Positions 11,131 to 22,759 of a stretch of DNA of 64,000 bases are shown one piece after another (position 1 is the stretch's first letter; every line of letters begins with the position of its first letter). The stretch is from the NCBI RefSeq assembly GCF_026210795.1, contig NC_089436.1, positions 496,001 through 560,000 of the forward strand, read 5' to 3'. The position numbers and the translations under genes are program-made. The notes under the pieces were generated by a model. The model did no database searches and was not told the origin of the DNA. It saw nothing but the letters and a program-made list of their open reading frames with translations. The DNA comes from Rhizophagus irregularis. Lineage: Eukaryota; Glomeromycota; Glomeromycetes; Glomerales; Glomeraceae.

Positions 11131-12708
11131 GTCTATTGCAATATCAAAATAATAAATTTTTTGATTGTAATTATAAACGTTTTATGTACACTATCAACGA
11201 TTGTTTGTTGAATGTTACTAGATACTTTATTTTTTTAGTTTTATCGTGTTTTATTGTATTTTCTTTCCAGACATTAGGGCAGTTATCTGGTTAGATTCTG
11301 TTTAACCAGCTGGTTAACCAGTTAAAATAGTTATTCTGAATTCAGGATTATAATCCAGCTTTTTGATATTTTTTTTACGTAAGATTTTCTTAAAAAACAT
11401 TTTTTATTTTGAAAAAATTCTCTTCTTGTATACCGTTCTTTGACATAAAGATAATGATGTCATCAAGGTGACAACCGACTGATCAAGGTAATGAAGACAG
11501 ACTAATAGGGCATCTGGGTGTACCCTTGAAAGACAGAAAGAGAAATCATTGAAAGATTGTGCAACCTCCTGAAAAAAAAGGGGCAAACTTGTTTTTATTC
11601 CAGAAATGTCAAATGATTTTAAATAAGAAAATTAAACTTACCAAAAAGAAATGCGAGGTTATTTATTTTACTTAATACCTATTAATGTTTTATTAGGTTG
11701 AATGTTCACGATTTTAAACTATATTTTAAAAATTTAATTATAAATAATTTTAATATAATCTTGAAAATAATGAACAATAAAGTGAAAAGAAAAGGAAATA
11801 CAACATATAAACAAATATAACTTTTTATTAAAATCTTAAAAATTTTCTGACTTGTTAATACCAAAAACGAAGATAAGAAAAATTTAAGAGAAAAATCACT
11901 AGAGTTCCAATTTCAATAAAATTATATATATTACTAATAGAGCTTAACTTACTTTTAAAATCAGCTGTGTAATACTTATCATGGATAAATTCATATAGAT
12001 AGGAATGCTATACTTCTGAGCTTTACTTATTTTTCTTATTATTATTATATGAATCTTCTGAATTCCTATTAAATCAACAAATATTATTGATTTATTATCG
12101 GTTGACCTTTAAAGCTTATGTAATCATAGATTTATTACTGATTACTAATTTAATTTACGGAGAAACTTCATTCTTATAAATTGTTATAGCCGATTGATTT
12201 GCAAATCAGTTTATTGTCATTTTTCTTCTAATAAAAATGGTTTCTCTATTAAAAATTTTAATTATTGTTCTGCAAGTAGATGATGATGTACTGTACACAG
12301 TTAATTAATCGTTACGCGGAATTTTATGAGATTTGCACTAATGTAAAATTTGCAGATCCCGATAAATTCCTGCAAATTCCATGGGTCTGTACATAGCACA
12401 GCAGTGTACTTTGGAAATTCCAACAAGAATTGGCGTTGGCTTTATTGATTGAAAGGTAAATACAATCATTAGAAATATGCGAGTTTTGTAAGATTTTAGT
12501 GTCCAATATTTACCAAGACATCCAATATTGAAATCACTATTAATAGCAATTCCTATTTGATCACTGCTTACTGACAATAGCGCCTCAAACACTTAGATGT
12601 TGGAACCGACCGAAAAAAACCTTAGCTGATTAATAACCAGCTACCGTAATCGAACAATAATCGATTAATTAATCCGGTTAATTAATCGGTTAATTTATAA
12701 TAAGATTA
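11131..12708. other. Gene-free AT-rich interval
   Basis: Only short unsupported ORFs on the minus strand (11404-11586, 12338-12592) are seen, without splice context or recognisable motifs. Near 12630-12690 there are repeated TTAATTAATC/GGTTAATTAATC words. I see nothing else. Confidence 0.5.
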
Positions 12709-12895
12709 CAGCTGATTTCATAATGTACGGGACATTTAGCAAAATTTAAAGAACTCGGAAATATTCAGTATAGCTTAATATAAAATAAAAATTATACGCT
12801 AATTTTGGAGTACTATTCCGAGAATGGTGGCTTTACCGAATATTTCCGAGTTCTTTAAAATTTGTTAAGTGTCCCGTACATTGTGAAATCAGCTG
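12709..12895. mobile_element. MITE with about 58-bp terminal inverted repeats and TA target site
   Basis: The left arm starts CAGCTGATTTCATAATGTAC and the right arm ends in its near-perfect reverse complement, with about five mismatches over 58 nt. TA precedes the left end (12707-12708) and follows the right end (12896-12897), as for Tc1/mariner-type insertion. The internal spacer is about 70 bp and non-coding. Confidence 0.8.
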
Positions 12896-13161
12896 TAAAT
12901 GTGTTTATACTATCGGCTGCGTTGAATTCGTTTATCGCGAATAAATAAGTATGACTGGTTTATGATTAACTTCGTTATATGTAATATCGTGAAATTTATA
13001 ATAAAGTCGGTATATGGTGATAAAATTAATTATAGACGGTTTTGGTTTAAGTAAAAAGTTCGTTATGAGGCCAAAATCGGCCCGAATTGTTATATCGTGA
13101 CTAATAAAAAAATGTTTGTGAAACTGTTATTCTAAATTTGTCAAATAATAATAATTACCGT

Positions 13162-13204
13162 ATATCGCGGGCCATAGTACCGGGGGTATTATGGCCCGCG
13201 ATAT
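13162..13204. repeat. GC-rich perfect hairpin, 15-bp stem
   Basis: ATATCGCGGGCCATA pairs perfectly with TATGGCCCGCGATAT across a short loop containing CCGGGGG. It stands out as GC-rich in very AT-rich DNA and sits about 185 bp upstream of the kinase pseudogene start. It could be a relic of a foldback element or a cruciform-forming site. Confidence 0.8.
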
Positions 13205-13388
13205 CTGTTTTGAGTTATTCATTACTAAATCAAATTTGATTGGTTGATCTGGGCTCCGCAGACTTAATCGTTTATTAACCTAAACATAATAGAAATGCTA
13301 AAAATAGAACGCCTGTAGAAACTTATAAATAAGCCGAAAAAAATGAGTTTTATTCTTTATTTTTAAATAACATTGCGAATACTTTAAA

Positions 13389-14641
13389 ATGTCTGGATCC
13401 GGAATGACATATGATAAGTGTGTCGAATGTGCACGACAACGAAAAGCAGTAGCATGGTGTAGTGATTGCGATATTGCATTTTTAAAAGATAATTTTCGTA
13501 ATTGGTCTAGTGGAAACTCTAAAATAGATGAACTTATCAAACATACTCAGTTAAATGCTAAAGAGAGTATGGATTATCTTGAATGGATTGATTTTGACCA
13601 ATTCGACTTGATTGAAATATTAATAAACGAGGCGCTTTCAGCTCAATTTATTCAGCAGTATGGATGGAAGGCCCAAGATGGAATCTTGATGAGGAAGCCG
13701 AAATATGGACTCGTACTGGTCCAATTAAGGTTGCACTAAAGCGCTTAGATAATTCTCAAAATATGAGTCAGGAATTTATAAATCAAGTAAGTATAACAAA
13801 TAAAATTGTCTTATTGACGAATTTTAAGAACTATAAATTTTACTTGAATGGCCCTTCCAAGCGAATTTTAATAAATAACCATAATAACATTTTCTCTAAT
13901 ATAAACACTTATTAAAATTCATTTAATAAAAAATTTTAATTCAATTTTCTTTTTCTTTTTTACTTACTTACTTAAAAAAAAAAAGTTATACAGATATTAC
14001 AAATGCTTACAAAATGGGGCACTTGCAAATTGTTTCGGTATAACCAAAGATCCAGCATCGTGTTATATGTTCGTTTTAGGATATTATAAAAATGGTAACT
14101 TATATTCGTATCTCAATGAATCTATGGGAGTTCTTTACTGGAGAGATATACTGGATTACATGGACCTGCCGATAAACAAATATCTACACAAATTTACGGC
14201 GTAATACCTTTTGTTGCACCAGAGGTCTTTGATGGAAATACGCCGACCAAAGAATCAGATATCTATAGTTTTGGTATGATCATGTGGATACTATCAGCTG
14301 GGGTACGTCCTTATTGTGATAGACCTCATGATTCACAACTCGTTCAACAAATTTGCTCAGGATTAAGACCAAGTGTTATTAGTGGGACCCCACTTGTTTT
14401 CTCTAAATTAATGCTACAATGTTTAAATGCTAGTCCGTCAAGTAGACCAACGGCATCCCATATTTTCGAATATTTAGGAAATTGGATTTCCGATTTATCA
14501 AGCCAGTTTGATGATACTGATATTCCATTCGTAAATTTGGAAAAGTTAAGTCTTCAGTCCTCATTATGTCATGAAAATACCATCTATTATAGCCGTCCAT
14601 TAAGTTCCATCATTAGTTCATTACTCAATATTGAGTTATAA
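13389..14641 (+). pseudogene. Kinase pseudogene lacking the catalytic loop
   Basis: Start MSGSGMTYDK, then C11, C14, C24, C27 and NFRNWSSGN, the same N-terminal module as locus 1. Near 13613-13620 one A is missing from an A run, shifting frame 0 to frame 2, where KRGAFSSIYSAVW (Gly-loop) and VALKRLDNSQ (beta-3 Lys) follow. The exon ends at 13786 with gtaagt; exon 2 starts at 13986 (LYRYYKCLQNGALA). At about 14150 the text jumps from ...LYWRDI directly to GLHGPADK: about 45 residues holding the HxD loop, the metal-binding Asn and DFG are absent, and the frame changes again. From there APEVF and the C-lobe run intact to TAA at 14639-14641. With two shifts and this deletion it cannot encode a working kinase. 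The family match is from memory of the expected order. Confidence 0.8.
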
Positions 14642-15374
14642 AACGTAAAATTACCATATCATTTTTTTTTTGTAAATTTACACATACAATAATACGTTTA
14701 AACAATTCTTTATTTATATTTAGAGAAATTACAATTAGAACAATTGATTTATTTCATTTAGCGCATATTCACACAATCGGAAATTTCGTTTCTTTATATC
14801 AATACTCGTTTTATTTTATTGATAAATCGGATTTTTTTCTCTAGAACCAAATCCGAATACCGGATTTGATAATAACATTTTAAGCCTATGCAATTATGCC
14901 GACAATTTAAGATTTTACGTGAAATAATCGAAATCGGAAATCACAAATAAACACTTTTTATATTAAAAATTTTTTGAGGTAGTAATAATTTACATAACAT
15001 TATAATTTATTATAAAATCGGAACTTTTATTTTTTAAAAAATTATATGTATATATATATATATTAGTACATAATTAGCATTAAGAAAACCATATATATGA
15101 AATAAAGAATAAATCCAAATATCAAACTTAAGCTGATATTGGGCAAAACGATGATCATGTCTATCAAAAATGATTGGTTAGATTGTGTTTGGAATTAATA
15201 TAACATGAAAACGGAGACTAATAAAAGTCCTCCGAAAAAATTATCATAAAAATACACTATCACGTGTATCAAAAATACACAACAAAAAAATTTCGTACAA
15301 GGACAAACTATTCGTAAGCTAAACTAAATCGCGAACCAAACCGCCATTACGACAGTGTCACCCTAGTGTAGAGA
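14642..15374. other. Intergenic, AT-rich
   Basis: No gene seen. TATATATA tracts lie near 15045-15062; the rest is ordinary AT-rich spacer. Confidence 0.5.
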
Positions 15375-15410
15375 TATAGGGTGGTCCAACATAGTTGGGA
15401 CCACCCTATA
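15375..15410. repeat. Hairpin with 13-bp perfect stem
   Basis: TATAGGGTGGTCC pairs with GGACCACCCTATA; the loop sides CAAC/GTTG extend the stem with one bulge. It is probably a foldback relic. A short frame that opens in the hairpin (15381-15608) I regard as chance. Confidence 0.75.
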
Positions 15411-15889
15411 CGGCTATACGCCTATACCTGCTCTCTAACCTATAACAAATCAGCTATAATAAAAATGATTCAAACCAATAAAATTAGCAGCAAGTGTGAT
15501 GACCTTTTAGAAATTTTAGTGGAATACGCAAGCTTTGAAGACTCAGATAAAGATACTTCAATATTTTCAGTATATTCAGGAAAATTTCACCACTTTTTAA
15601 GGATGTAATATAAATAGAATTTCCTAAATAAGATTATTTATTTGGAAATATTATTAATATGTGAACCCCTAAAAATAAATAACAGATCATACACGAAATC
15701 TTTTTTTACACTTTAATCACGAACTTTTTATTGAAAATATGTCTAATAGCGAAGTAAGAAAAAAGCAAAAACAGGGTAGAATAGATTTTTTTTTTTTTTA
15801 AGTTTTAGTTAATTTCAGTGTATAAAATTTCTCAAATAATGTTTTAAATAAAAATAATCTAAATTTTCAATGTTCGTCGCACATGTCGC

Positions 15890-16005
15890 AGTGATTTATA
15901 TATAAAATCCGGTATATCGAAATTTTGATATATCGGAAGTCTCGATATACTGGATATTTTTACTGGAACGGATGGTTCCGTTATATCGAATTTCACTGTG
16001 TAGTT
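15890..16005. mobile_element. Mariner-like relic
   Basis: The left part reads CGCAGTGATTTATATATAAA then CCGGTATATCGAAATT, and the right end reads CGTTATATCGAATTTCACTG. Both are built from the TATATCG/CAGTG words seen in mariner-type ends elsewhere in the window (7197, 12990-13110). The arms are divergent; no coding sequence. Confidence 0.4.
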
Positions 16006-16520
16006 TTAAATCGATAAAAGAATTTGAATATTTGGATTCATATTTATTGAACAAATTAAACGTTTACCGGATCATTTAAAAATGTCGCAAAAATCCCTTT
16101 CTACTTTAAGTATATATTCATACAGTAGCTGTTAGATTTTTTGCCAAATAATAGAGAGTATGATGTGTAACATATGTTGGTTTATGCTAAAGATTAATTG
16201 AAAAAGAAAAAATTGATATAGCATATGGAGATATTATTATTGAATAATGATTTTAGAAGAAATATTTTACATAACGTTTGTGACTCCTCGTGAATGACGC
16301 CAAAAAGAAAAAACAGATAAAACGAACCATTGTTATTTTACATTTTTATTTATACACTCTCATTTGTGATTAAATTATAATTTTCAAAATTGCAAATAAA
16401 AAAAATTATATAGGTGTAAGATTTCCCTCACATTTCACCACACACCCAATCCGCTAGCATGGAAGACAAGGATCAAATTCTTAAATTATGAGATCGAATA
16501 TACAATAATATGTATATAAG

Positions 16521-16630
16521 CAGTGATGTGCATTGGAAGCTTCCAATAACTTTTTATTGGAATTGGGAGGCTTGGAATTGGAAGAATTGGAAGATTCTAA
16601 TAGCTTCCAATCTTCCAATGTATGTAAGTG
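16521..16630. mobile_element. Small hAT-like element built of TTGGAA repeats
   Basis: It starts CAGTGATGTGCATTGGAAGC, the form of hAT-type ends, and is filled with TTGGAA/TTCCAA words that fold back on themselves. The right end near 16620 (CTTCCAATGTATG) is a weak inverted match. Confidence 0.4.
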
Positions 16631-16885
16631 TCAACCAATCAATTATAGATCAAAGATCTTAAGATTATTGGCTAAGTTATATACCATGTGATCCGATTTT
16701 ATATGATTATGTAACGATTGTAACGCGTTTCTTTAAAATTAGCGTTCGAAATTTTCATAAAAGTATAACAGCTCTTTCTTAACTAAGATTCGCTGTATAT
16801 GTAGCATATGCAGGATGTGTTGAGTTGTGAACTTTGTAGTGCAGTAAAAAAATGAATATTTAAAAGTTGACGACTGAATCTTTAA

Positions 16886-17658
16886 ATGTGGGGTTGTGCC
16901 GTTTGTGGACTGCAAAATTCCAAGGAAAAGTTTCGAAAATTAACTTTAGAAGCACTTGCAAAAGTGCAAACTAGTTCTACAGTGTCTTTATTGACAGTTC
17001 AATTGCAAGATGATCAACTTTGTATAAACATTATAATGAACTTGTTTCCTATAAATGAAACATATTAAAAATGTGTTGACAAAGATTTATCATACAAAGG
17101 AGCAAAAAGAATTTGTTTAAGAGAAGAAGTGTATCATGATTTGTTAAATAATACACACAATCTAGAGATTTTAGAGCAACGTGTTAAAGTCTTAAAATTG
17201 GAATTAACTAAATTACAGGAGTCTTCAACTAATGGTAATGTTAAATACTAGCGTTAGTATATAGCATTATTATTAATAACGTTAAATATAAATAGAACCT
17301 GTAAAATTTTCACAGTTCTTTGGTGATCAAGTAGCTCGCGTGACCAATATATTTTATCGTCCGATAAAGTTTGTGGAGCCAATTGAAAGACAGGATATCG
17401 ATTTTTTGATACCATACAACAAAACAAATACTTAGGCAAAAAGTGATGATATTATGCTCAGCATTACGTAATAAGCAAGTTGGTGGAACGAAAACAGCAA
17501 TAGGACTTCTTATGGAACCTCGAAAAAATGTCGTCAACACTTTAGCTAATATGGGAAAGAGTTCAACGTATCAAACTGTTTATAGTATGTTTAAAAAAAT
17601 GCGGAAAATCATAAACACATATATTAACAGTCATTTAAGTTTATTCTTAATTATTTAA
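16886..17658 (+). pseudogene. Broken C2CH-finger protein gene, with later exon
   Basis: The first open part (16886-17068) codes C-x2-C (CAVC) then KFRKLTLEALAKVQTSSTVS. In a neighbouring frame a Cys and His follow about 50 residues later (LC..HYNELV), giving a C2CH spacing like THAP-type fingers. After frame changes and stops, 17100-17235 codes SYKGAKR, LREEVYHDLLNNTHNLEILE and QRVKVLKLELTKLQESS (coiled coil), ending at a gtaatg donor. A downstream exon from about 17317 codes FFGDQVARVTNIFYRPIKF; a stop near 17432 breaks it before DDIMLSALRNKQVGG, EPRKNVVNTLANMGKSSTYQ and a Lys-rich end. I remember this as a repeated Rhizophagus protein, possibly transposon-derived. At least one frameshift and two stops make it dead. 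Confidence 0.55.
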
Positions 17659-20043
17659 AGTTTTTTTTTAAAAAAAAAATTGCGATTTTAACATATTTTA
17701 TTATACATGTATATATAGTTTAATAATCTTATTGGCTGCATTGTTGACCGTAACATCAATTTCACAAATATCACTATGGCGACCATATTATTCAATAATG
17801 TTAAAGTAACTCCTATTCCTATATTTCTTCAAGTAATACTTCTATACATAATCCTAATGGAGTTGATGCCACTATTTTAAAGACTATACTGAAAATTATA
17901 TAACTTCATTTAATAAATTAAGAGTATTTTTAAATTGTCACAATTAATAATTTTTAAACTTAAAAAGGCAGTAAAGGTAGAATTGTGATTCACTTTTGCT
18001 TTTTATAATAAAAATTGGCAAAAATTGAAAAATTTAATTACGAATTGTGATAATAAATTTATATATATATAAAAACTAACTTATATTTACCATGAGCTAC
18101 AATTCATTGAAAACCCATTTGACTCAATTCAAGACATTACTACTGCGAATGAGTCAAGTCTTTTGGAATCATTAACAGTACATTCATATGATCTGGTCTT
18201 TTTTGAAAGATATGGACGCAACTTGTTGATCTTATCGAATTAAATCATAAAAATACATCTCTCTCTCCTATCTGCTTGAAACCTTAATACAATATATTAT
18301 TATACCTTTATAACCGATCCAACACTATGTTTGATTTTAACAATTCCTTTAGCTTCAGCCACAGCAAGTAATGGGCGAGCGCATTTGGATCAACAGACCA
18401 CACGCAGCAATATTCTAAAGCGTATACAAAATAATTTATACTTAATATATCATATAAATTTGATTTAAACAATCTACATTGTTGATATCCTAATCCATTA
18501 TCCAGCTTCATTTGTCCCAATCATCGATTATCCGGATGAATAAAATATATATGACTAGCAACGCAAACAACAAGATTAAATTCACAATCACCTCAATCAA
18601 ATGGTAAAGCTTGAAGTTGCTTTCCTACAAATGCAGCCACAACCGTCAATTAGTTCCTACCATCACATCTCGGTATTTCAGCTTTTCTTCGTATGAATAT
18701 ACTGCTTCTATTTACATATTCGTGTAAAACTTCGGAAGTATGTTTTGGTAGATATGACAAGTAAATTTTATTAGAATATTACTATTAATATACTCTCTGA
18801 CTGAAAAAGGTTTAGATTTCAATCATATAATGCGCTAAGCCACTAATTAATCCCATCTAACTCTTAAATTTCATTTAAAACTCTTTTTCTAAAAATATAC
18901 AGTATGAATGAACACTCTTTCTAGTAGAGATAAATCATGTGACACTAACTGATTTCCATGATTCAAAGTTAATTAAAAAAAAATTCACATCATTACACCA
19001 AGAAAGGCCGCGAGGTATTTTCTACGATCATCATTACTACAGTTCTTGTATGTTTCAAATAAGCCATTTAAAGATAACTTCCCGGTCAGAGAAGTTGATC
19101 AAATTGGCAATCGAAATACATGGGTAAATCCACCTTGATCATTAAGCACATGTTCGATTCTTTGATCATTCGTACGCTAAACGTTAGAACTTCTTGTCCC
19201 TCTAAAAGAAATTTTTAGCAACATTACAGTTCAAATAGTTTCAAAATAAAAATACTGATAAATTATAAATCTCTTTTTATTGGAAATGGGAAATAATATA
19301 CTTACGAAAACAAAGCGCCCTCTCCAAATCTACTTTCGAAACTGTACTTTCGACTCCTGTTAGTCTACTTTCAACTCCGTCTACTTTTGAATTCACCCGG
19401 ATTCCACCTGATTTGTCCCCTATTTGACATCGTTAGATCAGTGTTAGGAGAAAACAATCATGCACGCGCGTTACGAATTGTCCGATCACCTACAAGAAAA
19501 ATAATTTTTTATTTCTGTAAATAGAATAAATTACAAGTTAGGGACAGAGAAGAAAAAATGTCGCTACAGAATCATCTACATACGTTATAAGTGTACGAGC
19601 GATCACTTACATCATAATAAATGTCGGTAACAATGGAGAATTTGCTAATGTAACTGCTGCATTTGCTGAGATTCGTGCATAGTCATCGAGATCTGAAAAT
19701 ATTAGACGCAATCAATTGTACCATTGTTCTGGTTACAATAGTTGCCTACTTTCGACTCCTGTTAGTCTTGCAAAATCTGAATGTATAGTACTTCGTAAAC
19801 TCGTAAACTCGTATACTTTCCAATACACAATTTTCTTTATTTTCATAATATTCATAATTTAATTAATCTATGATTTCTTATAATTTTTAATATGGGTACT
19901 GTTATTTATATTAAAAATGATGTGACTTAGCATCCATCTATTGGCTAATTTTCACGAGACGAACAGCCAATAATTTTTACCACAAAATTTGATAAACAGA
20001 CCCGTAAAAAAATACTACTTTTAAAAGTATTAATTATGTAATA
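17659..20043. other. Gene-poor interval with a 20-nt direct repeat
   Basis: No convincing exon. TACTTTCGACTCCTGTTAGT occurs twice (about 19345 and 19748), in a stretch with further partial copies (CTACTTTC words 19340-19390). Short frames on either strand (18308-18520, 18939-19127) lack splice or motif support. Confidence 0.4.
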
Positions 20044-20207
20044 ACAGTCAACTCTCCCTTGGGACTGGATAAAAGCGTGCGATTACAAAGGGTGTTCATT
20101 TATAAAGAGTAAATAATTAGAGGTCATATATACTTGGGACTGAATCAAAGTGTGCATTTAAGAAGGGAATGCACTTATAAGTAGTGCATTTATGGAGAGT
20201 TGACTGT
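20044..20207. mobile_element. MITE with ACAGTCAACTCTCC ends
   Basis: Terminal inverted repeats ACAGTCAACTCTCC and GGAGAGTTGACTGT bound 164 bp. AATA stands directly outside both ends, a possible target duplication. Internally CTTGGGACTG is repeated in direct orientation (about 20058 and 20129), each copy followed by an AA(A)GYGTGC-like word. It resembles Tc1/mariner-derived MITEs. No coding sequence. Confidence 0.7.
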
Positions 20208-22759
20208 AATACCCTATATAATACATAAATAACTATACAATAAACTATACAGTAACCTGTATAATAACTACAAAATATCCAAAAAAAATACTTGTAACTC
20301 CACCATTACACCTATTAAAAGAAAAATTCCAACGTATTTTTAGTATGATACAAATCGTGCTAGTAAATTTTGATAACAATTTGAAATATCACACAATGGC
20401 TGTTGCGTAGGAGGTATTTGAATCCGATTTTATGCAAAAGTTATTTTATTATTAGTATAAATTTATTTTACAGATACTTAATATTTTTCACTCAATTGTT
20501 TTATAGATATTTGTCGTTTCTACATTATCAAATTCACAGTCTTCAGGCTGTTTCTCTCAAATTCATCATTTATATCTTCAACCGATTGTTATATAACTGT
20601 GTTAATTCATCAATAGAAGTAGTTAAGTAAGAATAGCAATGTGACATCGAAGACCTAGTTTTGAAAGCATTCTTCATTATATGCATGGCCGCATATTAAT
20701 ACTACTCCATTTCACGGTGGTACTGCTGAATGATATCCAACCGTTCTTCTACATATTTTTAATTAGTTACCAGCCCGCATGTGCCAAATATAATAGTAAA
20801 GTATTCTTCATGGCTTTGGTTTCTTTTAATTCCAAATACTCTTAATACTAAGAAAACAGATTCTCTAATATTAAGTGAAAGATGCCAAGGTCCCAAAAAT
20901 GGTAACAAATGAGTAATCTCTTTTGGAATATTGAGTTATCCGTTTTTACAATGGCTTTTCTAATGTAGACAGTCTGTTCTATAAACTAGCCACCCGAAAG
21001 TTTTTCTCGTCTTTCTACGAACTACGAGTACCCTTTTATTTTCTATTTGATTAATTTTAATATGACTGAAATTGAAGTAGTAGCAATATTTGGTGTTGGG
21101 GACTATGTTTGGGTGCCGTGGAGTATTATTATTAATTCTATTTCAATAAAAGTTAAAAACGAGCTGTCCAGGAAAATCCGCAGGAATAGGAATGACATAA
21201 TTATTCAAATATGCTTGTATTTCAGGTAGTCTGTTGTGCATTTTAAATACATTAACGTTAGTTATATTTTATTTTTAATATAGCCAAATGCATTTAGACT
21301 AACTCAATAAAGCTCTTTATAGCATGTTGGTGAATTATTTTAATTAAGGCTGCTTGTTTGACCAAATATTTCGTTAAATTTATTCCCATAGGTTCTTACA
21401 GGATATGATGATGTAAGTTAGATATAATTCAATTTATTTGATTAACTTTATAATAATGGATTTTTATAGTTAAATTTATAATTTTTAGTAAATGTAGGGA
21501 TTAACGAAATTAAATTTCACCCAAGATGATTCATCGTGAACCAGTTTTGAGCGTCGTAATGTTTCTACGTTTGTCATTGAGAAACTCTTCTCATAGATGA
21601 ATAATTATAAGAATTGTTACTTCTGGAATGATTTACGCAGTGGAAATGTAAAGCCAATAATTAGACATGCAATAGAATCATCATCCAATCCAATATCGTC
21701 GTCATCATGTCATCACTGCCAGGACAAAAAAAAAAATTAATAAATGTTGGCAACCGGTGCTTGTGCATTATACTATATACTATCTGCTGCTGATACGACG
21801 TTGTGTTATGGATGCCTGATGTAGAATTAATAGCGTTTGATAATTCTAACATCACGACAGTAATCGCAGGTGGATCAACTGCCCCTAGTAAAGTAAGAAC
21901 TTATGATATGACCATTAATTTTATTTAATATATTAAATGATTTCTGATATTTTAATAACACATCGAATTTAACTTTCTAGTAACGAACGAGTTTCGATAT
22001 AATTTGTGAATTGGAATTTAATCATTGAAATTTCATATGATTATCGAATGCTTGCAACGGGAATCAAAGTAGAGCAGATTTATTTATGGGTATTCCATAT
22101 TATATTGTCGACTATATTGAAAAGAAAAAGGCAAAAAGTTCGGGAATAGAGGAGAAAAAGCTGTTGTAAAAAAAAGAAAAGAGGTACTTTTGTTGTTAAT
22201 AAAAGACTAGTGATCTTATTGGTGCATTAGCAAATGGAAGTAGTTCTCGCGCGGGTGAAAGTGCAATTATTGAGAAATCTATTATCCTTGATTCAGATTC
22301 ATGTGAAAACACTATTCAACAAGTTTTCAAAAATAGATAAGATAGTAGCAATTTGTGATGACGGTACGATTTGGTGTTGGAAATCGAATATTGATACAAA
22401 GTTTCAAGAATTAATCAATTGATAAAGTAGTAGTAAGGAATTATAGACAAATAAATATGCATCACAGTTAGTATACGAAAAGTATAATTAAATTGTTTAC
22501 TGTGATATTTGAAGGTTGTTAAATAATTATAATATACGATATTTACGGTATATGTAATTATAAATATAATAAAATATCTGTGTCTTTTTAGTTTTCATTA
22601 TTTATTCCCTTGATTTGAAAATTACAACTTTTTATTTATTACTGAATTAACTTCAACACTCTTTAAGCTAGTATTTTATTTATTCTAATGCCTTAATAAT
22701 ATTTAATCCAAAGTTCTTTCTACAAAATCTTTAGATGAAGAATGTAAATGAGATTATCA
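20208..22759. other. Gene-poor interval with possible decayed coding scraps
   Basis: Scraps such as ALANGSSSRAGESAIIEKSI (22220-22285) and NVKPIIRHAIESSSNP (about 21645) read like protein but are broken within a few dozen codons, and no family is recognised. I annotate no gene here. Confidence 0.3.

Noticed and set aside
12338-12592. 84-codon minus-strand ORF
   Set aside because: No splice context, no recognisable motif, and it lies in repeat-like DNA; it may be a scrap of something, but I cannot support a gene.
20403-20630. ORF with repeated FYRYL-type segments
   Set aside because: Low-complexity translation of T-rich DNA with a short internal repeat; no start context.
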